Positions 34,216-46,844 are shown, counted from the first letter of the stretch. The stretch: 64,000 nucleotides of DNA from Callosobruchus maculatus (GCA_951848785.1 CATOUR010000014.1:28451001-28515000); one strand, 5' to 3'. The notes: generated by a model not told the origin, from the letters alone. Numbers and translations: made by a program.

Positions 34216-35267
34216 TTTAGTTAAGAAAACTTATAGCACCAGCAAGATAATCTATGAAACATCACCTATACCTACACATGTACCTATCTGCGTTAATCTA
34301 GTAATTCAAAGACTAGTCAGACATAATTGCACACATGCCACATGAAATATCGATATTCTTATAGGAGAGAGCTAACGCAATTCTTGTCGCACATTTATGG
34401 CAGATACCTTAATCTAAACTCAAGCCAAACACGTTGTATGAAGTATCATATCCTTCACAATTGGCATCCATTGTTGCCATTTGACAAGCAACGCCTGAAT
34501 AATATGCCTTCTTTGGGATGGCATTATAAGGATCTATGGCAATTCTTGGTACCCTTACCTTTTTTAGATTTGTTAGTGGTGCTGAAAGACATTTTGTTGA
34601 TTTGATATGTTGCTAAGGTTTTCATGGAGGGAATAATCGCAGTAAGCATAAAAAATAACTTTTGTATTTTTGTGGTTATTTAGATTTTTAAACAGTTTTT
34701 CCTTTACACATTGAGTACCTGTAGGTATATAAAATGTTGAGGTAGTAGACGGAATAAACAGTGTTTCTTCGGCTCAACTTGGTTGCTTAAAAACTAGTAC
34801 ATAAAAATATTGATATATTTGGATTTCTAGGATGCATCACTGTCTTTGGTACCTTAGATGTTGTTTATACAGAACATGGGATCAACCTGAAAATTTAGCC
34901 AATGAAGTAATTGATGCGGGTATATCGACGTAAAATATTTTAAGCATCGCATTGTTGCTGCTTATACGGAAAACTAGCAACACCTTCGTTATTTTAAACT
35001 CAGACTAAAAAGGGTTGATGGGCCGTTGAAGTTTAGGGGCTATTCAAGTTTGATGTTTGGCCATTCATTTTATCAGGTATATATCTTAAAAAGGTATATT
35101 ATGCCCGTACGACAATGGCATCAAACTAAAACCTTAGTAGCAATATTTGTGAGATTTGTTACCTCAAGGTTTGTCGCACACTTGCCAAAGTTCAGTGTGT
35201 CGAACATTCTATACAACGTGCCATCCAACGTTGGATAGAATGTGGGACCAGCTTAAGATAGGTGCTA
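34216..35267. other. Intergenic, no supported gene
   Basis: Short frames only. CATTCTATACAACG near 35206 and CGTTGGATAGAATG near 35229 form a small imperfect hairpin. Confidence 0.35.
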
Positions 35268-35875
35268 TAAAGGCCGATTCTCATCTAAACGGCATCGAGC
35301 GAAGCGGCGCCGCGCAGTGCTATACGAGGCGTAGCGCCATTTTTATAGTCTACACACATAAGCGGCATTTGTCAGAGGCTGAGGCGGCAGTTGAAGCACA
35401 ATAGTAGCACGGCTACCTTTATCTTACTGCATAATATTTTAATTTCTATTATATTTAGCTTTCTAAAGATGTAAGTGCAATAAGAGCTTATTGTTTTCGT
35501 TTATCTTATTTTCAATTTCTGACCACATATTTTCCCGCCTATTTTGATTGCTGTAATTTCTACTTATCACGTCGTACAGCTCTTCGTATTTATGGCGCAC
35601 TGATGATCGCTATTAAGCGTGAGACAGCTGTCTGCGTACTGGTGGATAGACGGAGATATAGAGCAACCTTCGTATATCGACTCTGATATGCAGCAGCATA
35701 TAGAAGCGCGCTCTTCTGGTCAGGCCAAGCGAATGCGCCTTTGCGTTCCACCAAGAAGTCTTAGGTGAGGACGATCTCATTTAATTACACGTAAATAATT
35801 GTAAGCGTCATTATGAAGCGCCGCGACGCGCCGCGTCGCTTCACTCAATGAAACTTAGGCGAGAATCGACCTTTC
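35268..35875. mobile_element. MITE with AAAGGYCGATTCTC ends
   Basis: AAAGGCCGATTCTC at 35269-35282 faces GAGAATCGACCTTT at 35861-35874. Subterminal parts also pair: GAGCGAAGCGGCGCCGCGC on the left and CGCCGCGTCGCTTC on the right. About 608 bp, noncoding, locally GC-rich ends. Confidence 0.75.
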
Positions 35876-36036
35876 ATTGAGAGCCAAATTGTAGTTGCTA
35901 ATTCTGCTTTTACTCAAAAGTCTGAGGATAAGTGACTTGTTTTGTGACACTGAGAAATCTGTTTTGAAGTGTCATAAGGACCATATTTACCTCATTAATT
36001 CATTATTCCTCTCAATTTATACGGTAGTTATTTGAT

Positions 36037-36860
36037 TTACTTCCCACACCTTTAGATGAGGATAATACTGTTACTGCGAAAATTTTCGATTTTGAGATAA
36101 CATGCTTTTTGGGCGTTTTTTGATATCTACATAACGAAAGTCCACGTCGCTTATGTCCGTCGGTATGCCTATTTGCCTGACGGACTGTTCCTTTATTGGC
36201 GTTCTTCTAGCTGCGTAATCTTAGTAACTGCTGATTGGATTGTGATGAAATTTGGCTAGTGATAACGAAACATTATCAGAATCCCAACCTTCGTTTTTAG
36301 ATGTATCAGGGATTTTCGATATTTTTCCACTTTTTTTGAAGGTACTGTGGGTGGAAGCTTTGAAAACTTAAGAATTTGTTTTATTCTTGAAATACTCTAC
36401 ATCGTGGTGCTGAAAAAATGCTTTGGTGATATCTTGTGATTTTAGGACAATATTGTTGTTGCCTTCCAATTTTATACTTGTGGAATAATCTGATTCATAG
36501 ATATTACAGTCCTAACGTGTAACTTGGAAACTGCTAATTCAATTCTGATGAAATTTTGGCACCATATTAGCCTACCATGGTAGAAGTCGCAACAGAGTAC
36601 CGTTTTGGGAACTCTTGCTAGTGGCGGAGGAGAAATCAACAAAACACAGGGGTAAACCTGTCCGGCTGTCCGGTGTACAGACCTTTGGCTGTCCATGGCT
36701 ATCCGCGGCTGTCAGTGACTGTCCGTGGCTGTCCATGGCTGTTTTTGGCTGTCGGTGGCCAATTTGGCTGTATTTTTGGCTGTACCGCAACATTTTGGCT
36801 GTCCGGTGTACAACATCAAGCAACCGGTTTACCCCCCGACAAAACACGAAATATTTAAGA
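36037..36860 (+). mobile_element. Interspersed repeat with ACTTCCCACAC start, copy 3 (diverged)
   Basis: Begins TTACTTCCCACACC, continues GCGAAAATTTTCGATTTTGAGATAA and GGGCGTTTTTTGAT in the same order as copy 1, and keeps the CGTTTTTAG and AGTGGCGG landmarks. The microsatellite is reduced and the 3' part is lost or replaced. Another small element is inserted at 36648-36838. Confidence 0.65.
36648..36838. mobile_element. hAT-like MITE made of GGCTGTCC repeats
   Basis: GGGGTAAACC at 36649-36658 and GGTTTACCCC at 36826-36835 are inverted ends. The flanks carry ACAAAACAC on both sides (about 36639-36647 and 36839-36847), an apparent 8-9 bp target duplication as in hAT elements. The interior is almost entirely GGCTGTCC(A/G)T-type repeats, and GTCCGGTGTACA occurs near both ends. 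Confidence 0.7.
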
Positions 36861-37880
36861 AACACTTAAACGTCGTTTATACATATTTCAAAGGCCCCTC
36901 GACCAACTTTTTTGATGAGGATGATGTAGGGCTAGGGGAACTTCATATTTTTTGTTCGTACCGATAATGTTTAACACGTACTGAGTTAAAAGACTTCTTC
37001 TCTGTTATAAATCTCTTACTTCTTAGTCAAATTATAGTTCATTGTTAACTTTATAAAATTGTGGTGATTGGAATTGGAAACTAATATCCAATTAAGATAG
37101 AGCTTTATTTTATTTTAACATTTCTCATGAGCAACTTCTGTCAAGTAGACAGTAGAACGAGAATATAGCATATCTGCTAGAGAGTGGATACGTGTCACGA
37201 TTTCGTTTAGTCAAAAATATATTTTCAGTCAGGGCGGATTAGTGATATATATTTATGTTGGATTTTAATAATAGAATCATCTATTATTGTTTCTCAGAAA
37301 CTTATTCGATGAAAAAGAAACTTCTAATTTTATATACCTGTTAAATGATTCCAAATAAGATTGGAAAGCTTTACCCTAAACAAAGCCTAAATTACAGTTA
37401 ACTTCAGTTACTGTTCCTCTTGTATATAGTTTGCAGCTATAGCTTTTGAATGAACTCGTACCTAATACATTACAGTTATTTCGATGCAGAGAACCCTTTG
37501 TGAAGTTTATAGACAAGGCAAATGTTTCAAAAGATTTATTTTGGACTTCCATTCTCTATATAACTTTAGACTACAAAGTTTTGATTGATCTGCTACCTTC
37601 AATCGTCTTCAGGTGAACGACAGTTCGCTCAGACAATGGAAGACCGAAACAGATCTTTTTAACCCTTTGTGAAACGAACTTCTCCAGAAAATAGGTAGCA
37701 GCACGTTCTACTTGGAAACATGTTACCTCAAAATCTTAAACAGTGAAACATTTGATACCAAGATGACTCACTTCATCTACTTTTAGCAAAAGTATTGCAA
37801 CAGCTTGGAAACTATTATTCTGTAGTATTTAAAAATATCCAAAATAGGCATACTTTAGAACTACTTTATTTTTAAAAATA
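36861..37880. other. Intergenic, upstream of gene 4
   Basis: No gene or clear repeat recognised before the duplicated promoter region starts near 37885. Confidence 0.35.
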
Positions 37881-37990
37881 TATCCACACATCTATTTTGT
37901 GCTGCATGGCAAAATCGGAAATAACCTGCCAATATAAATAAATTGATTATGCATATTGATCATGCTGCAGCTATTATGCAACACTCACGC

Positions 37991-38007
37991 CTTTGACCAC
38001 TAAGTCG
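37991..38007 (+). promoter_or_regulatory. Conserved upstream motif of gene 4
   Basis: CTTTGACCACTAAGTCG, about 191 bp before the predicted transcription start; counterpart of 26744 and 48233. Confidence 0.5.
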
Positions 38008-38149
38008 GTGACAAAATAGGCCGAAAAACGGAATTCGAGAATGCGAAAATTGCCAGCATGTCTATTTATTGGTACACCAGTTTTTCTCTAAATTTTGAGT
38101 CAAGTACGCTTATATAGTTATAAATTAGTGAATGTACGCAAAGTGTTAG

Positions 38150-38184
38150 TATATAAAGTGGTGCCGGTAAGATGTCACATCAGT
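38150..38184 (+). promoter_or_regulatory. Core promoter of gene 4
   Basis: TATATAAA at 38150-38157 and TCAGT at 38180-38184, A at 38182, 32 bp apart. ATG at 38229. Confidence 0.8.
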
Positions 38185-38228
38185 ATTCTCTAGTTCCACA
38201 TCCAAGTACCTGAATAGTATTAACAAGT

Positions 38229-41200
38229 ATGATCGCTCAAGTAAGTGTTGATTACAAAATGTATCTTTCTAGTTTATAGTCTTATTGGCTACCATCATTA
38301 GCATATGAGATTTATCTAATTTAAGACATACGATGATGTTTTATGGTAGTGGTTGTTTTGAGAACAGCGGTACAATCTGGATAGTTAAGTTCTTCAGCAC
38401 ATACGTGCATTTGCTAATATTGAACTGTCTCTCAAATTGAACGTTTGCCGTTTTTGTCACTTTCCATTAAAAAGATATCAGTTACGTGCAAGGTAATAGT
38501 TTACGAAATTGGCGAAGGCTTCATATCTAACTAAAACAATGTAGGTTTGTTCTTTTAATTTTATAATTTCTCTATTAGATAGTAGTGTTTTATAGCATTA
38601 CCTAATACAATGGCATTGTCAAAAACTTATCTAAATATATAGAGTAATCTTGATCTTGGAGCTAGGTGTTCATATTGAGCCAATTAAGATACTTCTAATT
38701 GAACCCCGGTCCTATTCAAGATTCTACTAGTTCAATTAATTGATGTATGGCCTTAAGGCCATTCTAAATTTCTAACGCACCTGAACTTTCGTAGTTCTGT
38801 ACTAACGTGAGGCTGAAGACCAAGTTGAAATGGTTCAGAGCCTACACTGCCACAACTGGTTTCATTGCAAATGTGTTAAAGTTGGACCAAAAAAATCTGG
38901 TTCATCCCTTGCGGTATAGAGACATACACTTATGGCTCATTTCCTTATATATTTTGTTAGCAATTATTAGCAAAAAATATGTTTTGGTATTATCCAATTT
39001 TTGTTGAATAGAAATTAGATTATTTTATTTTAATTCGCTTTCCTGGAAGTATTATTGCTACTTTACCATTACCTAAAGGCAAGTTCAATTTAAGGTACCA
39101 TTTTGAGCACCTGATTACCTAAAATAAACCACTTGCAAGTGCATCTTGACTTTATATTTTTCTTGTTGTTTGATAATCTAAAAATAATTTATGCTACTCA
39201 AACCAATCCTTAAAGTTGAGAGATTTTTCCTGCGTTATAAATTAATTTTGTTTCTTTCAATGCCACACATGTACAGAAAATTTTCAAAATTTGGTTCAAT
39301 ATGGGCGACCTCACCCTACTGCCTGAAAAGTGAGACTTCCCAGGAATTTGGCATACTCACTGAAGCCCCTCAATCTTTCACTATACATCTCACTGTTTTA
39401 TTCCATTTAAAAATAGTGGTTATTGGAAACCCGGCCCTGGGCTGCTGCATTCTAATAATCAACATACGCAGCCGATGCTTGGATTTTACCAAATCACACT
39501 GCGGTCTAAGAGCAATCAAAATTCAAGCATTTTCGTAAAGCTTAGGATAAAATTAAATCCATTAGGACATATAAATAGTGTTTGAGTAACCTTAATGGCA
39601 GCTAGTCTTTACATGCTCTACAAGGTACTCTTCTTTCACTTTGATCTCCTTATTCCTTCTTTATTTCACGTTGAATTGCATCATTCCTGGTAGCAGCTGA
39701 ATCAGAATTTTGAGAATCGCATGACAAAAACTTTTTGTTTGTAATTTGAAGTTGGTAAACTATTTACATTTATTTCTAAGGGACATTGAAATGCCAACAC
39801 TCTTCTCATAGATCTGTTATTGCTTCTTGTATAATTAAACGTGACTTACAAGTCGATACTATAACCGGAAATGAAGTGAAGAATTTTGTGCTTCCAGGTG
39901 GTTCTTCTTGGTAGCCTGATGGCTGTAGCCAATGCTGGGCTTCTTCTTGGACACCATCATGGAATTGGTGGAGGTCTTGGAGGTGGTGTAGGTGGAGGAG
40001 TTGGAGGAGGTCATGGGCATGGCCATGTTGTCGACCTATACGTGAGTACTCGGTTGAATGTTCTATAACAACTTCATTTGATTATGTTTTGGCTATCATG
40101 AATTTATTTTCATGCTCCTGTGTCCTTTTTGAAACTATGGATTGTAGTGTCAGCTTCCCAGGACGAATCCCGAAAACTTTAAGGGATTATTTCTAGCACC
40201 GACTTATGATGTAATATGATTAAATTATGAGTTATAAGTTCTTAATAGTAAAAAAGTTGAAGTTAATTAGATCACGAAATGGTTAATGTGTGTTCCTCTT
40301 TATCATATTCGTAATCATATTTGCTGTAAACAAACGACAAAAACATTCAGAATAGGTACCCGTTAGTGTAATCCAACCTTCTCTTTCATGGAATTCCCGA
40401 AAGTGAAGGTGGACCACACACGTTCAGTTATCTTTACAACCAAACTTCAAACGTTGATTTCTCTGTAACAAATGCGAGCTTCAGAATAATTCTTTTTGAT
40501 ATCGGCTTCACAGTCCGAAGCCTGAGTGCGATTTCTTTCTCGGGATTCTCCTGGGACACGATTTGTTGAAATCTGATTATCTTCAACTATACTTGACAAT
40601 TCTCTTGAAACCGTTCCAAACACTACGGTTGTTGTATAACTCAACAGCTAACACAAATATGATCACAGTCCAACTTTGATGATGCAGATTGACGTCATGG
40701 ACACGCAATTTGCGCATGACTCCAAAAAATACCGAAGCGTAGTTTTACCCAGCTAAAACTTTCCACCATCTTACGGCTCAAATGATTAAAAAAAATCGCC
40801 GTGACACGTCGATTTTTATTTTGAGGGGAGACTTCTCCACCGAGTACGTCATTATTGTGTCATCAACCTCCTCACCCCCAGCAACCTCTACTTCAAAATA
40901 TTAAATGAGGCCACCATACTCAATCAGACTGATGATTGATTCACTATTATGGAATTAATAAAAAATATGAGGATCATCAAGATGAAGTATTATTTTCATT
41001 ACCTGAAATATTATCGTAAGAAAGGTTCCAAATGAGAGCCATTTTGTTCCATCCAGACGTACAGGCGATATTTAAAATGTCTTCGACACTTTTTATGGGG
41101 ACATTTGACATCCAAAGTTTACGCAGCCCGGTCCTATAGGCGATCTCAACAGTGACTCCGAAGATGTTGAGGAATGTACGAAGGTATTTTCAATATCTCC

Positions 41201-41596
41201 TGTATGTCTGTATGATGACCTAATTGACCATTGGTGTCTGAAACCAACCATAAAGTCTATCCAAGTACACTCAAGAGATCTGCTGAAGACGCTCTTATTT
41301 AGGCAAGCGCTTTACCAGGTTCCTTAATTGAAGAGACTCTAGAAAATATCTCATTTGAATTCCATTCAATCTATTTCATCTCTTGGTAGGCTCCACCTCA
41401 TTACGAGTACAGATATGCTGTCCACGACCCTCACACTCACGACGTAAAGGAGCAAGCTGAATGGAGGGTAGGAGACAAGACCAAGAGCGAGCTGGCTTGG
41501 GGAGAACATGATAGGCACGCTGCTGTATCTAGAGTTATCCATAATACAGGCACCTTGGTCCTTCATGGACATCATGGACACGGATATGGAAAGTGA
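38229..41596 (+). CDS. Cuticular protein 4, Gly/His-rich with a shortened R&R domain (paralogue of gene 3)
   Basis: Exons 38229-38240 (MIAQ), 39898-40041 (48 codons) and 41390-41596 (68 codons plus TGA), all phase 0, about 120 residues. The signal peptide MIAQVVLLGSLMAVANA differs from gene 3 at one residue. The Gly-rich part is three residues shorter than in gene 3. Exon 3 is nearly identical to gene 3 (HYEYRYAVHDPHTHDVKEQA, then SELAWGEHDRHAAVSRVI, NTGTLVLHGHHGHGYGK) and lacks the same second half of the R&R domain. High coding, promoter and 3' UTR similarity shows a recent tandem duplication. Introns are alignable only in parts, and gene 3's two intronic elements are absent here. AATAAA is at 41681. 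Confidence 0.88.
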
Positions 41597-41680
41597 ACCA
41601 AATGCTAGTATTTTCTATAAGGAAGTTATGTGATTGTATCTGTTGTATATTTTGTATGTTGTTATCTGCTCAATTCTTGT

Positions 41681-41686
41681 AATAAA
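41681..41686 (+). terminator. Polyadenylation signal of gene 4
   Basis: AATAAA, 85 bp after the stop, at the same distance as in gene 3. Confidence 0.7.
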
Positions 41687-42133
41687 AGAAGAAAGAAGAA
41701 CACTTGGCTTTTGTTACACAAGGAGCTTAGTATGACAAATTAGTTCTGGTGGTTGTCCAGAATACACCTACATAGCAACAGCTAACCTTATTTATAAGGA
41801 CGATTTTATTGGATTTAAGCTACTTAACTTTTTAAATCACTTAAGCACTGAGAAGGAACTAAATATGCTTAGCAGTGACACAAGCTCATCATTCAAAGGA
41901 TCCTTTTTAATGCCATAATATTTGACTGAATGAATTTGACGATATTGATAAGCAATAATAATAATATACCTATAATAATAAATAAAAATAATACTCATAA
42001 GCAAAATATCCGCCAAAATAGCTTTGCACTTGTTTGCAGGCGACAGGACAAAAATATTTTAACATATATTTTAATCGTGGTAATTATACTTGAAACCTTA
42101 CGAGAAAGTCTTCAAGACTTTAGTTATTTTTTT

Positions 42134-42355
42134 GTAGGATAATTTCATTCAAACAAAAACTCCTTATTTTTCTCAGTCATCCTCAGGCAGTGTATTTTTA
42201 TTCCAGTTACTTTTGTCTAGTTAAATTCTTATGATTATTGTCATACCAACGACGAAAACTTCGTTTTTCTGTTGCCTGAGGATGACTTAATATAAGTCGA
42301 AACGTCGCATATAGAAAAATAAGGAGTTTTTGTTTGAATGACCTTATCCTACACA
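42134..42355. mobile_element. Penelope-like terminal repeat remnant in inverted arrangement
   Basis: The left arm 42134-42190 (GTAGGATAA..CATTCAAACAAAAACTCC, then CATCCTCAGGCA) is the reverse complement of the right arm, about 42272-42355, except that the left arm lacks the part from stem II of the ribozyme to AGAAAAATAAG. The phrase CCTGAGGATGACTTA..GTCGAAACGTC is typical of terminal repeats of Penelope-like retroelements. No reverse transcriptase or GIY-YIG sequence remains between the arms. Confidence 0.6.
42269..42314 (+). ncRNA. Hammerhead ribozyme motif
   Basis: Core order fits a type I hammerhead: CTGAGGA (42276-42282, consensus CTGANGA), stem II GACTTAATATAAGTC (42284-42298), GAAA (42299-42302), then CGTC with expected cleavage after GTC (42306). 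Stem I would be CTGTTGC (42269-42275) with GCATATAG (42307-42314): TGC/GCA pairs, then an internal loop, then CT/AG. Stem III would be only ACGU, as in minimal ribozymes thought to act as dimers. Ancestrally it would self-cleave transcripts of a Penelope-like element. Confidence 0.6.
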
Positions 42356-43041
42356 AAAGTAACTGCAGCTCATCACAGTAGGTCAAATCCTTTACAAACT
42401 TCAAGATTTTTTTTTTCAAAATAGCTATATCAGTCAATCAGCAATTTAGTAATGCAAGTTGGGTTGATGCTGAACGAAGTTGGTTTTATTCACGATGTGA
42501 AAAACTTGAAATTCTGCTTGATTTCATAGAGTAACGACGGAGCGGAAGATGACCTCTAATACGTTAAATGAAGTAGTTTGATCATTAATATTTGTAGTTC
42601 CCAACAACTAAAAGAGATATCACTAAATTTAGTTATTCAGTTGTTTGTATTATTAACACTTCAAATATTACTTGTCAGTTTACCGTTGCTAGATGAATTT
42701 AAATATCTGACTATTTATCTGTAGAAATAATGAATAAACGGTTCTATGGTTGACTAATTACAACGAATTAAGACCAGCGATATCTATTTTATAGATAAAA
42801 GGTATACGATTAAATTACAAACTGCTTAAGATGTTGCCCGTTATGCTTTACATATAGTCATGTAATCTCAGTATGATAGTAAAGCGACTACTACTACACC
42901 GGAATACACAGTTCCACCTCCATGCATAGTAGGTAGATATTAAGATTATACAAAAATGTCTTCAATACTGTCAAATTAGGAGACAGCAGATTTGCTCTAT
43001 CGAGCTTCAATGCCGCGTTTCAGTCACTTATCAATCAAAAT
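42356..43041. other. Intergenic, no supported gene
   Basis: AT-rich DNA without recognised features. Confidence 0.35.
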
Positions 43042-44742
43042 GCAGCAAGCAAGAACACAACCAAAAAATTACGAACAAGCCGCCTCATGTCCTAGTTCGT
43101 TTAGAACATTCTGATCTGCAGCTAAGGCTGTTGGTCAGAACTTTTTCCTATTCGTCAATTCCACCCTTGACCAGAGAGGACAAGTACATCGCTTCTACTT
43201 CTAAGGAAAAAGCAGACATCTTAGGGAGATTTTTCGCAGCAAATTCTACTGTAGACTTCCAAGGAAGTACTCCGACCACCACCATAAATGTGAACTCGAA
43301 AATGGCAGAGGTCAAATTTCAATATAGAGATGTAAAAAGCATCCTTCAAAAACTAAATACGAAGAAAGCTACTGGTCCTGACCAAATTACGAAGAAAGCT
43401 GCTGGTCCTAACCAAATTCGAGTCATTGTTCCTCAATGCTGTACCAGTGAGCTTGCACTTATTGTTTGCAAGCTCTTCAAACTATCGTATCAGCGAGGCG
43501 TGTCTCCCGCTTCATGGAAGATTGGCTTTATACAACCCATCCTTAAGAAAGGCAAGAAACCGATCCTATCAATTATAGACCTGTGGATCTTCTCAGTGTC
43601 ATATCTAAGGTTATGAAGACTGTCTTTAATACAAAGCTCCTAAAATACATGGACAACAATAACATCATAAACGATCGCCAGTCTGGATTCCGCAAGCACA
43701 TGTCTACTGGTGACCTTCTCGCCTACGTCACTCACTTGTGGAACAGAGCAATTGAAAATCATGGACATCTTGTGTTGTTGCATATCGAAAGCCTTCGACA
43801 GAGTGTGGCATGAGGGACTTCCGGCCAAGCTTGCTGCTTATAGACTACCACCTGACCTGCGCCAGTGGCTGAATAGCTTTTTGAATGATCGATCTCTGTT
43901 TGTTGTAGTCGTAGGCTGTTCATTAATGTATTTTCAATGAACTCCGGTGTTCCTCAGGGATCTGTCCAATCCGCTACACTATTTCTGCTGTACATCAACA
44001 AGCTGTTAGAAACAAGATCCAATCCAATTTACAGCTTCGCAGATCAACGTAGAAATGCAAACGATTGTCGAATGGGGATTAGTAAATAAATTACAGTTTA
44101 AGGTGCAGAAAGCTCAGGCACCAACACATACAAAGAAATCTTAGGTTGACTTACCAACTGTGGAAATGTAGAGTCACCCCATAGTGAAGACCTTCCGTCA
44201 AACTTTTGGGGATCAACATTAACAGTAACATGCCCTGGCACGACCACGTCGTCAGTGTTGCTAAAACAGCATCTCAGAAGCTTGAGTTTTGCTCCGCTGT
44301 ACGAAGCTGTATACACTAGAGCAACTACTGTTGCTCTAGAAGGCACAGATTCGACCATCGCTGGTGTGTTGCTCCCATGTGTGGGGATGCGCTCCGAAGC
44401 ATTCTCTAAAGCTTCTGGACACTATACAGAAGGGAGAAATCAGCCTAATCGATACGGCTAACCTCACAATCACCTCCACAGCCTGGAAAGGTGGCTGACC
44501 TATCCCTGTTTTATAGATTCTGATACGAGTTCGAGTGAGATCTCCCAGGTAATAACACCAAAGGCCGTCCGAACCAGGAACACTAGAGAGATTCTACGCG
44601 AGTTCATTCTTACCATTTCGAGGTCCTATTCCCCAAACCAGTCTTATCCAGCAGTCCTCTAATGTGCACTGATACTCACTCTCTCGCAGGGCTGCTGCGG
44701 CGCCATAGGCTTCCAGCCTTTTTGGGAGGCTGACCATAAAAT
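43042..44742 (+). mobile_element. Non-LTR retrotransposon copy C, heavily broken
   Basis: Homologous to copy A from the linker before reverse transcriptase (GAACACAACCAAAAAATTA) to the shared 3' end (GGGAGGCTGACCATAAAA). Fragments read KEKADILGRFFAANSTVDFQ, NTKKATGPDQI, IINDRQSGFRKHMSTGDLL, KAFDRVWHEGLPAKLAAYRL and later C-terminal pieces, with many frameshifts. A 30-bp tandem duplication near 43365-43420 repeats KKATGPDQI as KKAAGPNQI. An 89-bp deletion removes the catalytic FADD region. It is older than copies A and B by divergence. It preserves the KLAAYRLPPDLRQ segment that copy A lost. Confidence 0.8.
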
Positions 44743-45841
44743 AATTATTTTGCAGGGTAATCATGTTCCAATCGAAGCTCTTATGGGACCAAACAGTGAT
44801 ATACCTAGTTGCCTGCTGTTGAATTAAGAAAGTACATATAAAGACGTATCTGGTTTTTTTTTCAGTTTCAATTTATTGTTTCCAATGGGGTCTCAAACCT
44901 TTATATGTATACATATAGTGCAAAAAAACTGTCCAAATTCCCTTTCTGTCAGAATTATGTCATAGTAATAGAGGCACGATAGAAAAAGTTCTTAAGGCAG
45001 AAACAGTTCTTGGATTTATATATTTATACCAACTGCTCTTAAAAACTGAAGGTTGTTGTACTTCTATAAAGATTGTAAAAGAGACTCTGCTAATATTGCT
45101 CGCGCCTGCCTTTGGAACACGATCTCAGTCCACGCTTGACCGCTCCCACGCAATAGTTTGAGAAACAACTTTTAACCCTCAGGGAGGTTACAAGAAAAGC
45201 TTAATATAACAGAAATACTGAAAATTGCGTATGAGAATCTCACACGTTCTTATCAATTTGAATCCTATTCCAAGACAACGTCAAGAAAGAATATCGAACG
45301 CATGACGACTTTGAAATGCGTTAGCGTCTCTTAATATGCTCAATTAGTAGTAGGAGTATTTGGTATCCTCCATCCCTACACATTTGCGGTAATAAAATGT
45401 ATGCTAAGGAGACGGCGGTTTTCAGAAATTCAGGGTTTAGCTAGTTGAAGATAAGTTAGCGAGTACTTAGAACAAAATAGTGCCAATTGTATGACCTCAG
45501 TCATTCTAGTTGCCCACTGAATTCGATTATAAAGTTCTTAGTTTTTCCTGCATCGAGCTTAACGGTGTAATTATAAAAAGGCTGATCAAATCTAAGAAAG
45601 TCAGCATTAATTTTTCGCCACTTTTTGACACAATAAAGGCCTTTCATCATTTTTCGTGTTCAGTTTACTGACGTTCACAATACTGATATGGGTGGTGTAC
45701 GGCCTATGACCTACAACTATCAAGTTTAGTGCGACTTTTGACACAATACGTACTGTTTATTGTCATTTATTGGTTTTATGTTTAACACTTAATCAATAAA
45801 GAACGGAATGGGTTCTAAGAGAACCTCGACATATGTCGAAT
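44743..45841. other. Intergenic, no supported gene
   Basis: No coding or repeat structure recognised. Confidence 0.35.
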
Positions 45842-46062
45842 GGTATCACCTGGTACATTGACGGCTCCAAAAGTTCATCAGGTACATGAGGAGGCATATA
45901 CTGTGGTAGGCCTGGGCGGAACGTAAATATCCGCCGAGGTAAACTGGTTACCGTTTTCCAGGCAAAAATAGCCGCAATTTTGGAATGCGACAGAATACGC
46001 ATAGATAAAGGATACATAGAAGAAAAAGTAGGTGGTAATGAGAGGGCCGGCATGTGTGCCTA
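45842..46062 (+). pseudogene. Retroelement RNase H remnant
   Basis: The frame from 45842 reads ITWYIDGSKSSSGT, a stop, then GGIYCGRPGRNVN, LVTVFQAKIAAILECDRI, and VGGNERAGMCA. It matches the RNase H domain of I/R1/LOA-type non-LTR elements: the first catalytic Asp in YIDGSK, Glu replaced in FQAKIAAI (usually FQAE), and the GNERAD motif near the end. The stretch between them is internally deleted. It is probably the same family as 47440-47729. Confidence 0.6.
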
Positions 46063-46122
46063 GGAAGACGCAACACTTCTTCTCTTCGGGGCAGGACCAT
46101 CATGTGATATATCATACAAGAT

Positions 46123-46575
46123 GGTACAGTCCCAGCATGATAAACAACCAGCATAATATCTCTGAGGATTTCCTATATAAAAATGGTTTCCACAAAATTT
46201 GACCTTGGGAGGGTTTATGGATGATTTTACGGCTGTGATGTTTGGGTAGAGATGCGAAAATGAAAATATCGATACCAGTACCAACTCGATATTTTCTAGC
46301 CAAATAGATTCGCTTGGTTCGTACAGAGCATTTTGTGCAAAACTGATTACACCCTTCAATAATTATACAATTATTTTCGATACCGATACAGAAGTATAGA
46401 TACCAGCTTGGAATGCCTCAAAAAGTATCGTTGACAAAAATACTCGATATTAGTGCAGAAGTATCGAAGTACCGTTACCATCCCTACAAAAAATCATCCA
46501 AAAGTGGGGATGCGCGTGTAATTTCCGCCAACTTGAGTTGTTGTGCTGGTTGTTTATTATGCTGTGGTACGGTCA
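46123..46575. repeat. Inverted repeat pair spanning 450 bp
   Basis: 46123-46158 (GGTACAGTCCCAGCATGATA, then AACAACCAGCATAAT) is nearly the reverse complement of 46541-46575. Several ATCGATACC/TCGATAC motifs lie between them. It is probably a small foldback element inserted in the retroelement remnant. Confidence 0.6.
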
Positions 46576-46844
46576 GCTGTCACCAGGCCCTCGATTCTTG
46601 AGTTCGATAGAGTAGAACGCTCCCTGGGGAGCGTTCCCTCATTTGTTTCTACTCCCTCGTTTCAAAACGAGACGTTGGTATTTTTGAGCAGAAAGGAGGG
46701 AGCAAAATGATATCTCCTCGTTATGCGAGGTTGCCAAATGTAACAGCCAATTAGAAACGATTATTATTTGACGCTTGAAACACGGAATATACCCTAGCTT
46801 GGAATAACGTGTGTTTTGTGTATGCGAGCTTCTTCTTTCGTTAT

